This document shows, one piece after another, positions 23,696 through 31,764 of a stretch of DNA of 64,000 nt. How positions within the stretch are numbered: the stretch's first letter is position 1; the number at the start of each line of letters is the position of its first letter. The position numbers were made by a program, and so were the translations under genes. The DNA comes from Anaerosomatales bacterium (GTDB taxonomy: Bacteria > Actinomycetota > Coriobacteriia > Anaerosomatales > Anaerosomataceae): NCBI GenBank assembly GCA_030019445.1, contig JASEEU010000003.1:248001-312000 (forward strand). Direction: 5' to 3'. The notes below the pieces were generated by a model. It was not told where the DNA came from. It worked only from the letters and a program-made list of their open reading frames with translations, and did no database searches.

Positions 23696-24337
23696 ATGAC
23701 CGGGGCGTTCATCACGTTCGAAGGCGGCGAGGGCTCGGGCAAGTCGAGCCAGATCCGCATGCTCGAGAGCAGGCTCGCCGCCGAGGGCGTCGCGACGTCG
23801 GTCTTCCGCGAGCCGGGCGGCGGTCTGGGTGGCGTGGGGGAGCGGATCCGCGAGGTGCTCCTCGACCCCGCGCACGACGCGCTCGACCCGCTCGCCGAGC
23901 TGCTGCTCTACGAGGCCGCGCGCGCCCAGCTCGTGGCCGAGAAGATCGCGCCGCTGCTCGACGCCGGCGAGGTGGTCCTCTGCGACCGCTACACGGACTC
24001 GACCCTCGCCTACCAGGGTTTCGGTCGCGCCGCCGCGCCGCTTGACGTCATCCGCGAGCTCAACGCCATCGCGACGCGCGGGGTCGCCCCCGACCTCACG
24101 CTGCTGCTCGACGTCGACCCCGCCCTCGGCCTCGCATGCGCCACGCATGCCGGAGCTGACCGGCTCGAGCGCGAGGAGCTGGCGTTCCACCAGCGCGTGC
24201 GCGCCGGGTTCCTCGCCGTGGCGGCCGAGGACCCCGACCGCGTCGTCGTGGTTCCGCGCGACCGGCCGGATGCGGTCGCCGACCAGGTGTGGGGCGTCGT
24301 GCGCGACCTGCTCGTCCGTCTCGGCGTGCTACACTAG
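23696..24337 (+). CDS. tmk: Thymidylate kinase
   Basis: Phosphorylates dTMP to dTDP. The 213-residue protein has the P-loop FEGGEGSGKSSQ, the DRYTDSTLAYQG motif and a LID-like region. The usual REPGGTPxGExIR is REPGGGLGGVGERIR here: threonine is replaced and a residue or two is inserted, so substrate positioning may differ slightly. It precedes holB, a common pairing. Confidence 0.93.
   Translation: MTGAFITFEGGEGSGKSSQIRMLESRLAAEGVATSVFREPGGGLGGVGERIREVLLDPAHDALDPLAELLLYEAARAQLVAEKIAPLLDAGEVVLCDRYTDSTLAYQGFGRAAAPLDVIRELNAIATRGVAPDLTLLLDVDPALGLACATHAGADRLEREELAFHQRVRAGFLAVAAEDPDRVVVVPRDRPDAVADQVWGVVRDLLVRLGVLH
24327..24335 (+). promoter_or_regulatory. Extended -10 element abutting the holB start
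   Basis: TG-C-TACACT ends ten bases before the holB ATG at 24345, so a transcript from it would begin at or just before the start codon. The same 14 bases (GTGCTACACTAGCG) occur at the rpmE promoter. Confidence 0.4.
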
Positions 24338-24344
24338 CGTGCCT

Positions 24345-25475
24345 ATGGAACGCGGATGCGTCTGGGACGACCTGCTCGGCCAGAGCCGGGTCGCTGACTT
24401 CCTCTCCAAAGCCGCCAAAGACGGCACGATCGCCCACGCCTACCTGTTCGTGGGCCCCACCGGTGCCGGCAAGAAGACGGCGGCGCGCTCGCTCGCCTGC
24501 GCCCTCTTCTGCGACGACGACGGGTGCGGGACGTGCCCGACGTGCTACCGGATCCGCAACGGCTTCCATCCCGATGTGCGGGTGATCGAGCCCGAAGGCG
24601 CGGCGAGCTACGTCGTGAGCCAGGTGCGTGAGATCATCCATGACGTGCACCTCAAGCCCGTGCAGGCGTCGCACAAGGTCTACATCTTCGATGAGGCCGA
24701 CCGCTTCAACGCCGAGTCGGCCAACGCGTTTCTGAAGACGCTCGAGGAGCCGCCCGGAGATGTCGTGATCGTGTTGCTCGCGCGCAGCTTCGATGCCGTG
24801 CTGCCCACGATCGCCTCGCGCTGCCAGGTCGTGCGGTTCAGGGCTGTGCCGGAGCGCTCCGCGATCGGCGTGCTCGTCCAGCACACGGGCGCCACGGAGG
24901 CGGACGCGCGTGCGGCGCTCGCCGCTTCGGACGGCGTCATCCCGCGCGCGCTCGATTTCCTCCGCTCGCCCACGCGCCGCGACGCGCGCGCCAAGCTGCT
25001 CGCGCTGCTCAAACGGCTGCCGCTCATGGACGGCCACGACGTGCTGACCGAGACGCGCGAGGTGCTCGGCGCGGCGAAGGCGCCGGTCGACGAGCTGAAG
25101 GCGCTGCACGCCGACGAGCTGGCCGAGCACCGCGAGCTGCTCGGCAAGGGCGCGTCGACCAAGCCGCTCGAGGAGCGACAGAAGCGCGAGCTCACCGCGC
25201 GTGAGCGAGAAGGCGTGACCGAGCTGTTGAGCGTGACCGAGAGCTGGCTTCGGGATTGCTTGGTGCTCTCTCAGACGAGCGGCGGTCCGGTCATGAACCA
25301 GGACGCGGCGGATGCGGCCGAGGAGGTCGCTACGGTCATCACGCCGCGCGCCGCCGTGGCCGCGCTCGATGCGGTCGCTCGCGCCCGCCGTCGTATCTCG
25401 TATAATGTGAGCCCGCAGCTGGCCGTGGAGGCCATGCTGTTCGACATACAGGAGGTCCTACGATGCCCACGGTAG
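24345..25475 (+). CDS. holB: DNA polymerase III delta' subunit
   Basis: Clamp-loader ATPase-like subunit of 376 residues. It contains AHAYLFVGPTGAGKKTAARS (P-loop), a zinc-type CGTCPTCYRI, VYIFDEADRFNAESANAFLKTLEEPP, and TIASRCQVVRF (sensor SRC). The frame is open far upstream, inside tmk; ATG 24345 is chosen because family members begin close to this point, with GTG 24339 as alternative. Neither has a ribosome site, so leaderless initiation is possible. The C-terminus overlaps ricT by 13 bases. Confidence 0.9.
   Translation: MERGCVWDDLLGQSRVADFLSKAAKDGTIAHAYLFVGPTGAGKKTAARSLACALFCDDDGCGTCPTCYRIRNGFHPDVRVIEPEGAASYVVSQVREIIHDVHLKPVQASHKVYIFDEADRFNAESANAFLKTLEEPPGDVVIVLLARSFDAVLPTIASRCQVVRFRAVPERSAIGVLVQHTGATEADARAALAASDGVIPRALDFLRSPTRRDARAKLLALLKRLPLMDGHDVLTETREVLGAAKAPVDELKALHADELAEHRELLGKGASTKPLEERQKRELTAREREGVTELLSVTESWLRDCLVLSQTSGGPVMNQDAADAAEEVATVITPRAAVAALDAVARARRRISYNVSPQLAVEAMLFDIQEVLRCPR
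25401..25406 (+). promoter_or_regulatory. Consensus -10 box inside holB, before ricT
   Basis: TATAAT, 57 bases before the ricT start and with no good -35. It may give ricT a separate promoter. Confidence 0.4.
25416..25439 (+). other. Stem-loop before the ricT ribosome site
   Basis: CAGCTGGCC pairs with GGCCATGCTG with a single bulged base and a five-base loop (GTGGA). It would be at the very 5' end of a transcript from the TATAAT at 25401. Confidence 0.4.
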
Positions 25476-26602
25476 TAGGAGTGAAGCTGCCGTACGCGGG
25501 CAAGACCCTCTACTTCGACCCGGTCGGCGTGACCGTCGACGAAGGCGATCACGTCATCGTCAGCACGGAGCGCGGCCAGGAGTTCGGCGAAGTGGTGCTG
25601 GCCCCGCGTGAGATCCAGCCCGACGAGGTCCCCGGCGAGCTCAAGCCGGTGTTGCGTGTCGCGGACGAAGCCGACCACGAGAAGGTCGCGGGGTACGCGT
25701 CCGCGCAGCGCGCGGAGATGGAGACGTTCCGGCGGCTCGTGCACAAGCACGGGCTCGACATGAAGCCGATCGGCGTGGAGCACCTCTTCGACGACTCGAA
25801 GATGGTCTTCTACTTCGTGGCCGAGGAACGGGTGGACTTCCGTGAGCTCGTGCGCGACCTCGCCTCGGAGTTCCACACCCGGATCGACATGCGCCAGGTC
25901 GGCGTGCGCGATGAGGCCCGCATGGTCGGGGGTCTCGGCCACTGCGGCCAGCAGCTGTGCTGCGCGCGCTTCGGCGGCGAGTTCCAGCCGGTCTCGATAC
26001 GCATGGCGAAGGAGCAGGACCTGCCGCTCAATCCGTTGAAAATCAGCGGTCTGTGTGGCAGACTCATGTGCTGTCTGCGCTACGAGTATGAGACGTACAA
26101 GGAGTTCAAGACCCGCGCTCCCAAGCGCGGCACGCCGGTCGAGACCCCTTCCGGAGACGGCAAGGTCGTCGGGTTGGACACGCCGCGAGAGAGCGTGAGC
26201 ATCAGGCTCCAGGACGGTACCGAGCTGACGGTGCCGCTCGAGGCGCTCGATTGCAGCGCAGGCAGAGGTTGTCCCTGCAAGCTCAAGGCCGATGCGCTCC
26301 AGCCCGAGGAGGCGGCGCTCGTCGGTACCGCGCCGCCCGCCGAGGCAGAGCCGGTCCGTGAGCAGAAGCCGACTCCGGCGGACGGAGAGCCGAAGAAGCG
26401 GCGGTCACGCCGCTCGAGGCGTCGCAAGCCGGCCGAGAGCGGGCAAGAACAGCAGAAGCAGAGCGAGCCGAAGCCCCGGCAGAAGCAGGGCGGAGGCGAG
26501 AAGCGGGCCGAAGGTTCGCAACAGCCCGCGAGCGCTCCCGGACGTCGCCGCAGGCGGCGCAGGAAGCCCTCCGGCGGGCAGCAGGAGGCCGGTGACAAGT
26601 AG
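25463..26602 (+). CDS. ricT: PSP1-domain protein RicT/YaaT
   Basis: The PSP1 domain runs from about residue 1 to 260, with the family hallmark GGLGHCGQQLCCARFGGEF, PVSIRMAKEQDLPLNP and KISGLCGRLMCCLRYEYE: cysteines that bind Fe-S clusters in the RicAFT complex, which in Bacillus controls RNase Y-mediated processing. The last 110 residues are a basic, low-complexity tail rich in Lys, Arg, Gln and Ser, ending GRRRRRRRKP, likely RNA-binding. The gene overlaps holB by 13 bases and uses AGGAGGT. A tRNA follows. Confidence 0.93.
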   Translation: MPTVVGVKLPYAGKTLYFDPVGVTVDEGDHVIVSTERGQEFGEVVLAPREIQPDEVPGELKPVLRVADEADHEKVAGYASAQRAEMETFRRLVHKHGLDMKPIGVEHLFDDSKMVFYFVAEERVDFRELVRDLASEFHTRIDMRQVGVRDEARMVGGLGHCGQQLCCARFGGEFQPVSIRMAKEQDLPLNPLKISGLCGRLMCCLRYEYETYKEFKTRAPKRGTPVETPSGDGKVVGLDTPRESVSIRLQDGTELTVPLEALDCSAGRGCPCKLKADALQPEEAALVGTAPPAEAEPVREQKPTPADGEPKKRRSRRSRRRKPAESGQEQQKQSEPKPRQKQGGGEKRAEGSQQPASAPGRRRRRRRKPSGGQQEAGDK

Positions 26603-26607
26603 CACGT

Positions 26608-26683
26608 GCCGACGTAGCTCAGCTGGTAGAGCAGCGCACTCGTAATGCGCAGGTCAGGGGTTCGAGTCCCCTCGTCGGCTCCA
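26608..26683 (+). tRNA. tRNA-Thr (anticodon CGT)
   Basis: A complete cloverleaf: acceptor GCCGACG/CGTCGGC, D arm GCTC/GAGC, anticodon stem GCGCA/TGCGC with loop CTCGTAA giving anticodon CGT (26641-26643) for ACG codons, T arm AGGGG/CCCCT around TTCGAGT, discriminator T and an encoded CCA. It lies five bases after ricT and is followed by a strong terminator. Confidence 0.97.
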
Positions 26684-26695
26684 CAGATCGCACGG

Positions 26696-26724
26696 AAAGG
26701 CCCCTCGCCGAGGGGCCTTTCTTC
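26696..26724 (+). terminator. Intrinsic terminator after tRNA-Thr
   Basis: AAAGGCCCCTC pairs perfectly with GAGGGGCCTTT across a GCC loop, followed by CTTC; the arm's own T residues form the tract. It ends the holB-ricT-tRNA unit. Confidence 0.9.
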
Positions 26725-26753
26725 ATGGATGCGGCTCCGTGCGGCCGCCGGCG

Positions 26754-26771
26754 GCCGGGGTCGACCCCGGC
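26754..26771. repeat. 18-bp perfect palindrome
   Basis: GCCGGGGTCGACCCCGGC is self-complementary. It lies between the terminator and the nuo promoter area, in a 256-base gap without genes. Confidence 0.4.
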
Positions 26772-26840
26772 GCGTTGGGGAACGTAGACAGCGGGCGGGA
26801 GCGGCCGCGGGAGCGGTCGTCCCGGAATACCCCGGGGGGC

Positions 26841-26867
26841 TTGCACTCGTTTTGTAACCCGTGTTAC
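26841..26867 (+). promoter_or_regulatory. Possible nuo control region with inverted repeat
   Basis: TTGCAC (26841-26846) could serve as a -35. Just downstream GTAAC-CCGT-GTTAC (26854-26867) is an inverted repeat in promoter-spacer position, which suggests an operator. No good -10 is seen at the right distance. It lies 114 bases before nuoA. Confidence 0.35.
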
Positions 26868-26980
26868 GTTGTCTCGACTTGCACCCCTGACGGGTCTCCC
26901 CGGTACGCCCGCCCCGGGTGCATTCTCGTACTCTGGATGCGCCACTACGGACGGAGCGGTACCGGAGGAAGGAGGGAGCG

Positions 26981-27352
26981 ATGACGCCGCAGGGTTCCGG
27001 TATGGATCATCTCGTGCTCCTGGCCTTCGTCATCATCGGCTGCCTCTTCGTCCCGCTCACCGTCACCGCGTCGCACCTCCTCGGCCGCGCCAAGCGCGAC
27101 GAGCGCAAGCTCGACACGTACGAGTGCGGCAGCGAGCCGGTCGGCCCTCCCTGGGTGCAGCTCCGTGTGGGCTACTACGTGTATGCGCTCCTCTTCGTGG
27201 TCTTCGATATCGAGACCGTCTTCCTCTATCCGTGGGCGGTTGCGTTCAACCGGCTCGGCGTGTTCATCGTCGTGGAGATGACGATCTTCATCGCCATCCT
27301 CGGCGCCGGTCTGGCCTACGCGTGGCGAGAGGGGGCCCTGCGATGGCGCTAG
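26981..27352 (+). CDS. nuoA: NADH-quinone oxidoreductase subunit A
   Basis: The 123-residue membrane subunit has three helices and the family pattern YECGSEPVGPPW followed by RVGYYVYALLFVVFDIETVFLYPWAV. ATG 26981 follows GGAGGAAGGAGGG. It is the first gene of an 11-gene complex I operon and overlaps nuoB by ten bases. Confidence 0.96.
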   Translation: MTPQGSGMDHLVLLAFVIIGCLFVPLTVTASHLLGRAKRDERKLDTYECGSEPVGPPWVQLRVGYYVYALLFVVFDIETVFLYPWAVAFNRLGVFIVVEMTIFIAILGAGLAYAWREGALRWR

Positions 27353-27840
27353 AGCGGTTCACGGGCGAGAACTCGATCCTGTTCGCGCGCAGCGAGCAGC
27401 TCTTCGACTTCGCGCGGCGCAACAGCCTCTGGTACCTGTCGTTCGGCATCGCCTGCTGCGCGATCGAGGGCCTCATGAGCGCGAGCGGCCCCCGCTTCGA
27501 CTTCGACCGCATGGGCGTCTTCTTCCGCGGCACGCCGCGACAGGCCGATGTGATGATCGTCGCGGGTACGGTGAACAGGAAGATGGCCGAGACGGTCAAG
27601 CGCCTCTACGACCAGATGCCCGAGCCCAAGTGGGTCGTCTCGATGGGTGCCTGCGCCAACACCGGCGGCCCCTTCCGCGAATACCCCAACGTGGTGCTCG
27701 GCGTGGACACCATCATCCCTGTAGACATCTACATCCCGGGCTGCCCACCCCGCCCCGAGTCGGTGCAGTACGGCTTCATCCAGCTGCAGAACAAGATCAA
27801 GGCGAACGCGGAGGAACGGGTTGCAGCCGCGCGCAGATGA
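27343..27840 (+). CDS. nuoB: NADH-quinone oxidoreductase subunit B
   Basis: The 165-residue subunit carries the terminal [4Fe-4S] cluster N2 that reduces quinone: ligands Cys38 and Cys39 in FGIACCAIEG, Cys104 in MGACANTGG and Cys134 in PGCPPRPE. It pairs with NuoD at the quinone site. It overlaps nuoA and, by 20 bases, nuoC. Confidence 0.97.
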   Translation: MALERFTGENSILFARSEQLFDFARRNSLWYLSFGIACCAIEGLMSASGPRFDFDRMGVFFRGTPRQADVMIVAGTVNRKMAETVKRLYDQMPEPKWVVSMGACANTGGPFREYPNVVLGVDTIIPVDIYIPGCPPRPESVQYGFIQLQNKIKANAEERVAAARR

Positions 27841-28273
27841 CATCCGGACCGCCCTCGCGGGCGGCGTGCCCGATGCCGAGGTCGCGGAGACGACACTCGG
27901 CGTGGTGGCGCGCGTGCCCCTCGGCATGGTGCTCGACGCGCTCCGCGCGTTGCAGGCGGCCGGGTTCGAGTCGCTCGTCGACCTCGATGGGACGGACACC
28001 GGCGAGCTCATCGAGCTGACGTATCGCGTGCGTTCCTACGCGCACGGAGCCGAGGCGTACGTGAAGACGACGATCGCGTACGACGGCGAGCTGCTCTCGG
28101 CGTGGGAGGTCTATCCCGCGGTCCTGATGCCCGAGCGTGAGACGGCCGAGCTGCTCGGCCTGACGCTGGCCGAGCACCCCAACCCCAAGCGGCTGCTCAC
28201 GACCGACGGTGTCGAGCCGCTACTGCGCAAGTCCGTCGCGGTCCGCACGCGTGAGGAGGTGCGGTTCTCGTGA
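27821..28273 (+). CDS. nuoC: NADH-quinone oxidoreductase subunit C
   Basis: A 150-residue peripheral subunit of the 30-kDa type; recognisable parts are FESLVDLDGTDTGELIELTYRVRSY and the position between nuoB and nuoD. The C-terminal DxPxxxGHPxLxR-like tail of longer NuoC is reduced. The TTG start at 27821 is supported by GGAGG 6 bases before it, within nuoB. TTG starts are otherwise rare in the window. Confidence 0.85.
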   Translation: MQPRADDIRTALAGGVPDAEVAETTLGVVARVPLGMVLDALRALQAAGFESLVDLDGTDTGELIELTYRVRSYAHGAEAYVKTTIAYDGELLSAWEVYPAVLMPERETAELLGLTLAEHPNPKRLLTTDGVEPLLRKSVAVRTREEVRFS

Positions 28274-29475
28274 GCGATCCACGCAACGACGTGCTGGGCG
28301 TCGGGCTTCTCGGCGAGGGTCTGCACCATCCCGGGGAGCCGCCCGCCGGCATCCGGCGCGTCCCGACCGGCGTGGACGGGCTCACCACCGAGCACCTGAT
28401 CATCAACATGGGGCCGCAGCATCCGTCCACGCACGGCGTGCTGCGGATGCTCATCGAGGTCGACGGCGAGGAGGTCATCGCCGCCGAGGCGTCGGTGGGC
28501 TACCTGCACCGGGGGATCGAGAAGCTTGCCGAGCACCGCCGCTACAACGCCATCGGCACCCTGATGGACCGTGGCGACTACGTCTCGGGCATCCACGGCG
28601 AGACCGCGCTCGCGCTGGCCGCCGAGCGCCTTGGCGAGATCGAGGTGCCCCGCAAGGCGCAGTGGATCCGCGTGCTCCTCGCCGAGCTCAACCGCATCGC
28701 GAGCCACCTCGTGTGGTACGGGACCTTCGGCCTCGACATGGGCGGCATGGGCCAGTTCCTCTACGCCATGCGCGACCGCGAGGCGCTGCTCGATATCCTC
28801 GAAGCCATCACGGGCCAGCGCATGATGTTCAACTACGTCCGCCCGGGCGGCGTGATCGCCGACCTGCCTGCGGGCATCGCCGAGAAGATCCGCGTGTTCA
28901 CCGACACCTTCGACGCCTACCTCGACGAGCACGATGCGCTCCTCGGCGGGAACGAGATCGTCCACGACCGCGTGAAGGGCATCGGCGTCATCGACCGGGA
29001 GAAGGCGCTCGCGTTCGGGCTCACCGGGGCCAACCTGCGGGCTGCTGGCGTGGACTTCGACGTGCGCCGGGCGCGACCGTACGATGCGTACGCCGAGATG
29101 GACTTCGAGGTCCCGCTCGGCACGACCGGTGACGCGTGGGACCGCTACCAGGTGCGGATGGGCGAGATGCGCCAGGCGAACCGGATCATCCGCCAGTGCA
29201 TCGACGGCATGCCGGAGGGGGACCACACCGCCAAGGTCTCGCGGGTGCTCAGGTTGCCCGAGGGCGAGGTCTACGCGAGCGTGGAGTCGTCGCGCGGCGA
29301 GACCGGCATCCATCTCGTGTCCGATGGTGGCGACACACCGTACCGGATGCACTACCGGGCACCGTCGCTCTTCGCGCTGCAGGCGCTCGAGGACGTCCTC
29401 CCGGGGCACCTGATCGCCGATGTGGTGATGATCATCGGCTCCACCGACATCATGCTGGGGGAGACCGACCGATGA
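28270..29475 (+). CDS. nuoD: NADH-quinone oxidoreductase subunit D
   Basis: The 401-residue 49-kDa-type subunit forms the quinone pocket with NuoB. Motifs seen are MGPQHPSTHGVLR, GYLHRGIEKL, ELNRIASHLVWYG, FNYVRPGGV and the terminal GSTDIMLGETDR. The enzyme is separate from NuoC, unlike the NuoCD fusion of enterobacteria. It starts with GTG overlapping nuoC (GTGA) and ends overlapping nuoH (ATGA). Confidence 0.97.
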   Translation: MSDPRNDVLGVGLLGEGLHHPGEPPAGIRRVPTGVDGLTTEHLIINMGPQHPSTHGVLRMLIEVDGEEVIAAEASVGYLHRGIEKLAEHRRYNAIGTLMDRGDYVSGIHGETALALAAERLGEIEVPRKAQWIRVLLAELNRIASHLVWYGTFGLDMGGMGQFLYAMRDREALLDILEAITGQRMMFNYVRPGGVIADLPAGIAEKIRVFTDTFDAYLDEHDALLGGNEIVHDRVKGIGVIDREKALAFGLTGANLRAAGVDFDVRRARPYDAYAEMDFEVPLGTTGDAWDRYQVRMGEMRQANRIIRQCIDGMPEGDHTAKVSRVLRLPEGEVYASVESSRGETGIHLVSDGGDTPYRMHYRAPSLFALQALEDVLPGHLIADVVMIIGSTDIMLGETDR

Positions 29476-30482
29476 GCCCCGTCCTCGCCGCATCGCTTCG
29501 CGTGCTCATCGCCGTCGGCCTCATGATGGCCAACGGCGTGATGATGATCTACATGCTGCGCAAGGTGTTGGGACACCTCCACCTGCGCTACGGTCCGTTG
29601 CACGTCGGCTGGCACGGCCTGCTCCAAACGCCGCTCGATGTCGTGAAGCTGCTGACCAAGGAGGATGTCACACCGCGCGCCGTCGACCGCTGGCTGTTCC
29701 GCCTTGCGCCGCTCGCGGTCTTCGTGCCGTCGCTGATGGCGTACGCGGCCCTGCCGTTCGGTCCCGGGTGGAGCATCGTCTCGCTCGATACCGGCCTGCT
29801 CTACACGTTCGCCGTGCTCTCGCTCGTTCCGATCGGCCTGCTGATGGCGGGCTGGGCGTCGGCGAACAAGTGGTCGCTGCTGGGCGGCATGCGCGCCGCG
29901 GCGCAGCAGATCGCCTACGAGGTGCCGCTGCTGCTCTCCGTCCTGCCGGTCGTGCTGATCGCGGGGACGATGAGCCTCGGCGGCATCGTGGATGCGCAGC
30001 AGGGACTCTGGCTGGGCGTCCTGCCCCGCTGGTTCGTGCTGAACCCGCTCGGGCTGGTCGCGTTCGCCCTGTTCGTGGTCGCGGGGCTGGTCGAGAGCAA
30101 CCAGACGCCGTTCGACATGTCCGAGGCGGAGTCCGAGCTCGTCACCGGCTTCGCGACCGAGTACTCGGCCATGAAGTTCGGCCTGCTCTTCCTCTCCGAG
30201 TTCTCCAACCAGTTCATCCTCTCGGCGATCGGCGTGACGGTCTTCTTCGGCGGATGGATGCTGCCCTGGATACCGGTCGAGTGGTACGCCGAGATACCCG
30301 TGCTGCCGGCCGCCGTCTTCATCTTCAAGGTATACATCGGCATCTTCGTGATGATGTGGATCCGCGGCACGTACCCGCGTGTGCGGGTCGACCGCATGAT
30401 GGAGCTCGGCTGGAAACGGCTCATCCCCGCCGGGCTCGCGCTCGTGTTGCTCACCGGCTTCATCCAGAAGGCGGTGATGTGA
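29472..30482 (+). CDS. nuoH: NADH-quinone oxidoreductase subunit H
   Basis: A 336-residue membrane subunit with about eight helices, linking the quinone site to the proton-pumping arm. Conserved stretches are GPLHVGWHGLLQTPLDVVKLL, MRAAAQQIAYEVPLLLSV and QTPFDMSEAESELVTGF. The initial ATG overlaps the nuoD stop. Confidence 0.96.
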   Translation: MSPVLAASLRVLIAVGLMMANGVMMIYMLRKVLGHLHLRYGPLHVGWHGLLQTPLDVVKLLTKEDVTPRAVDRWLFRLAPLAVFVPSLMAYAALPFGPGWSIVSLDTGLLYTFAVLSLVPIGLLMAGWASANKWSLLGGMRAAAQQIAYEVPLLLSVLPVVLIAGTMSLGGIVDAQQGLWLGVLPRWFVLNPLGLVAFALFVVAGLVESNQTPFDMSEAESELVTGFATEYSAMKFGLLFLSEFSNQFILSAIGVTVFFGGWMLPWIPVEWYAEIPVLPAAVFIFKVYIGIFVMMWIRGTYPRVRVDRMMELGWKRLIPAGLALVLLTGFIQKAVM

Positions 30483-30483
30483 C

Positions 30484-30957
30484 GTGTGGGGCGCCGGTCT
30501 CATCAACGGGCTGCGCATCTCGATGCGCAACATGCTCCGCGGTCCCATCACCGTGAAGTATCCATACGAGAAGCTCGAGCTGCCCGAGCGCGCCCGGTGG
30601 TCGGTGACGCCCAAACGCTTCCCGGACGGCTCTCCCAAGTGCACCGCATGCATGACGTGTGTGAAGGTCTGCCCGGACCACATCCTCGATCTCGAGTTCG
30701 AGACGCGCGAGGACAAGACCAAGCACATCGACCGCTTCGGGTACGAGGTCGGCGCGTGCATGATGTGCGGGCTCTGCGTGGAGGCGTGCCCCTTCGACGC
30801 CATCGAGATGAGCCACACCTACGAGCTCGCGGTCGGTTCGCGCGAGGAGCTCGCGCAGGTGCTGCTCGGCGATGTGGACGCGGCGACGGCCGCCCAGCAC
30901 AAGGCGTTCAAGGCCGAAGTCGAAGCAGCGGGTGGAGAGGGGGTCGCCGATGAGTGA
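30484..30957 (+). CDS. nuoI: NADH-quinone oxidoreductase subunit I (2x[4Fe-4S])
   Basis: The 157-residue ferredoxin-like subunit has two cluster motifs: Cys53, 56, 59, 63 and Cys92, 95, 98, 102, each CxxCxxCxxxCP. It normally passes electrons from NuoG to NuoB. With NuoEFG absent, it is the likely docking site for the electron donor. The C-terminus has an Ala/Glu/Lys-rich extension of about 30 residues. Confidence 0.96.
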   Translation: MWGAGLINGLRISMRNMLRGPITVKYPYEKLELPERARWSVTPKRFPDGSPKCTACMTCVKVCPDHILDLEFETREDKTKHIDRFGYEVGACMMCGLCVEACPFDAIEMSHTYELAVGSREELAQVLLGDVDAATAAQHKAFKAEVEAAGGEGVADE

Positions 30958-31453
30958 GAGCGTGAACGGCGTCGTCTTCTTCATGCTGGCGTTCGCGACC
31001 ATCGGCGGCGCGCTCATGATGCTCGCGACGCGCAACGTGGTCCATGCCGCCTACTGGCTGCTCGAGACCATGCTCGCTACCGCCGGCCTCTATCTGCTGC
31101 TGTCGGCTGAGTTCCTCGCGCTCGTGCAGGTGCTCGTCTACGCCGGTGCGGTCTCCGTGCTCGTGCTCTTCGTCATCATGCTCACGCTGCGTCGCCGCTC
31201 GGATGCGATCCGCCCGTTCGAGCCGGGTCTGGGCGGTGCGATCGTCGCGGCGCTCTTCCTCGGCGCGGTCTATCTCGCGCTCACGCGCTTCGTCGCTCCT
31301 GCGGTCGAGATGCCGGCGACGGCGCCCGGGGTGGTCGAGTTCGGCCAGATCATGTTCACCGAGTGGGCGCTGCCGTTCGAGATCGCGTCGCTCGTGCTGC
31401 TCGTCGCGCTCGTCGCGGCGGTCTGGTGGTCCCGGGAGGGTGAGGACCGATGA
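30950..31453 (+). CDS. nuoJ: NADH-quinone oxidoreductase subunit J
   Basis: The 167-residue membrane subunit with five helices; RNVVHAAYWLLETMLATAGLYLLLSAEFLALVQVLVYAGAVSVLVLF matches the family core. ATG 30950 lies eight bases inside nuoI. The last four bases overlap nuoK. Confidence 0.95.
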   Translation: MSESVNGVVFFMLAFATIGGALMMLATRNVVHAAYWLLETMLATAGLYLLLSAEFLALVQVLVYAGAVSVLVLFVIMLTLRRRSDAIRPFEPGLGGAIVAALFLGAVYLALTRFVAPAVEMPATAPGVVEFGQIMFTEWALPFEIASLVLLVALVAAVWWSREGEDR

Positions 31454-31761
31454 CCGTCGGCCTCCCGCACTTCATGGCGCTCTCGGCCGTGCTCTTCTCG
31501 GTGGGGCTGTACGGCGTGCTCACGCGCAAGTCGACGATCATGGCGCTCATGTGCCTCGAGCTGATGGCGAACGCCGTCAACATCAACCTCGTCGCCATCT
31601 CGCGCTTCGTCACTCCGGCCGAGATGACCGGGCAGTTCTTCGCCGTCTTCTCGATGGTCGTCTCGGCGGCCGAGATCGGGCTCGGTCTCGCGCTCGTCAT
31701 CGCCATCTACCGCCGGCGCAAGACCGTCGAGCTTGGCGCGATGGAAGAGCTGAAGGGGTAA
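31450..31761 (+). CDS. nuoK: NADH-quinone oxidoreductase subunit K
   Basis: The 103-residue three-helix subunit has the proton-channel glutamates in the usual places (MCLELMANAVNINLVA and SAAEIGLGLALVIAIYR). It overlaps nuoJ by four bases. Confidence 0.96.
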   Translation: MTVGLPHFMALSAVLFSVGLYGVLTRKSTIMALMCLELMANAVNINLVAISRFVTPAEMTGQFFAVFSMVVSAAEIGLGLALVIAIYRRRKTVELGAMEELKG

Positions 31762-31764
31762 GCG

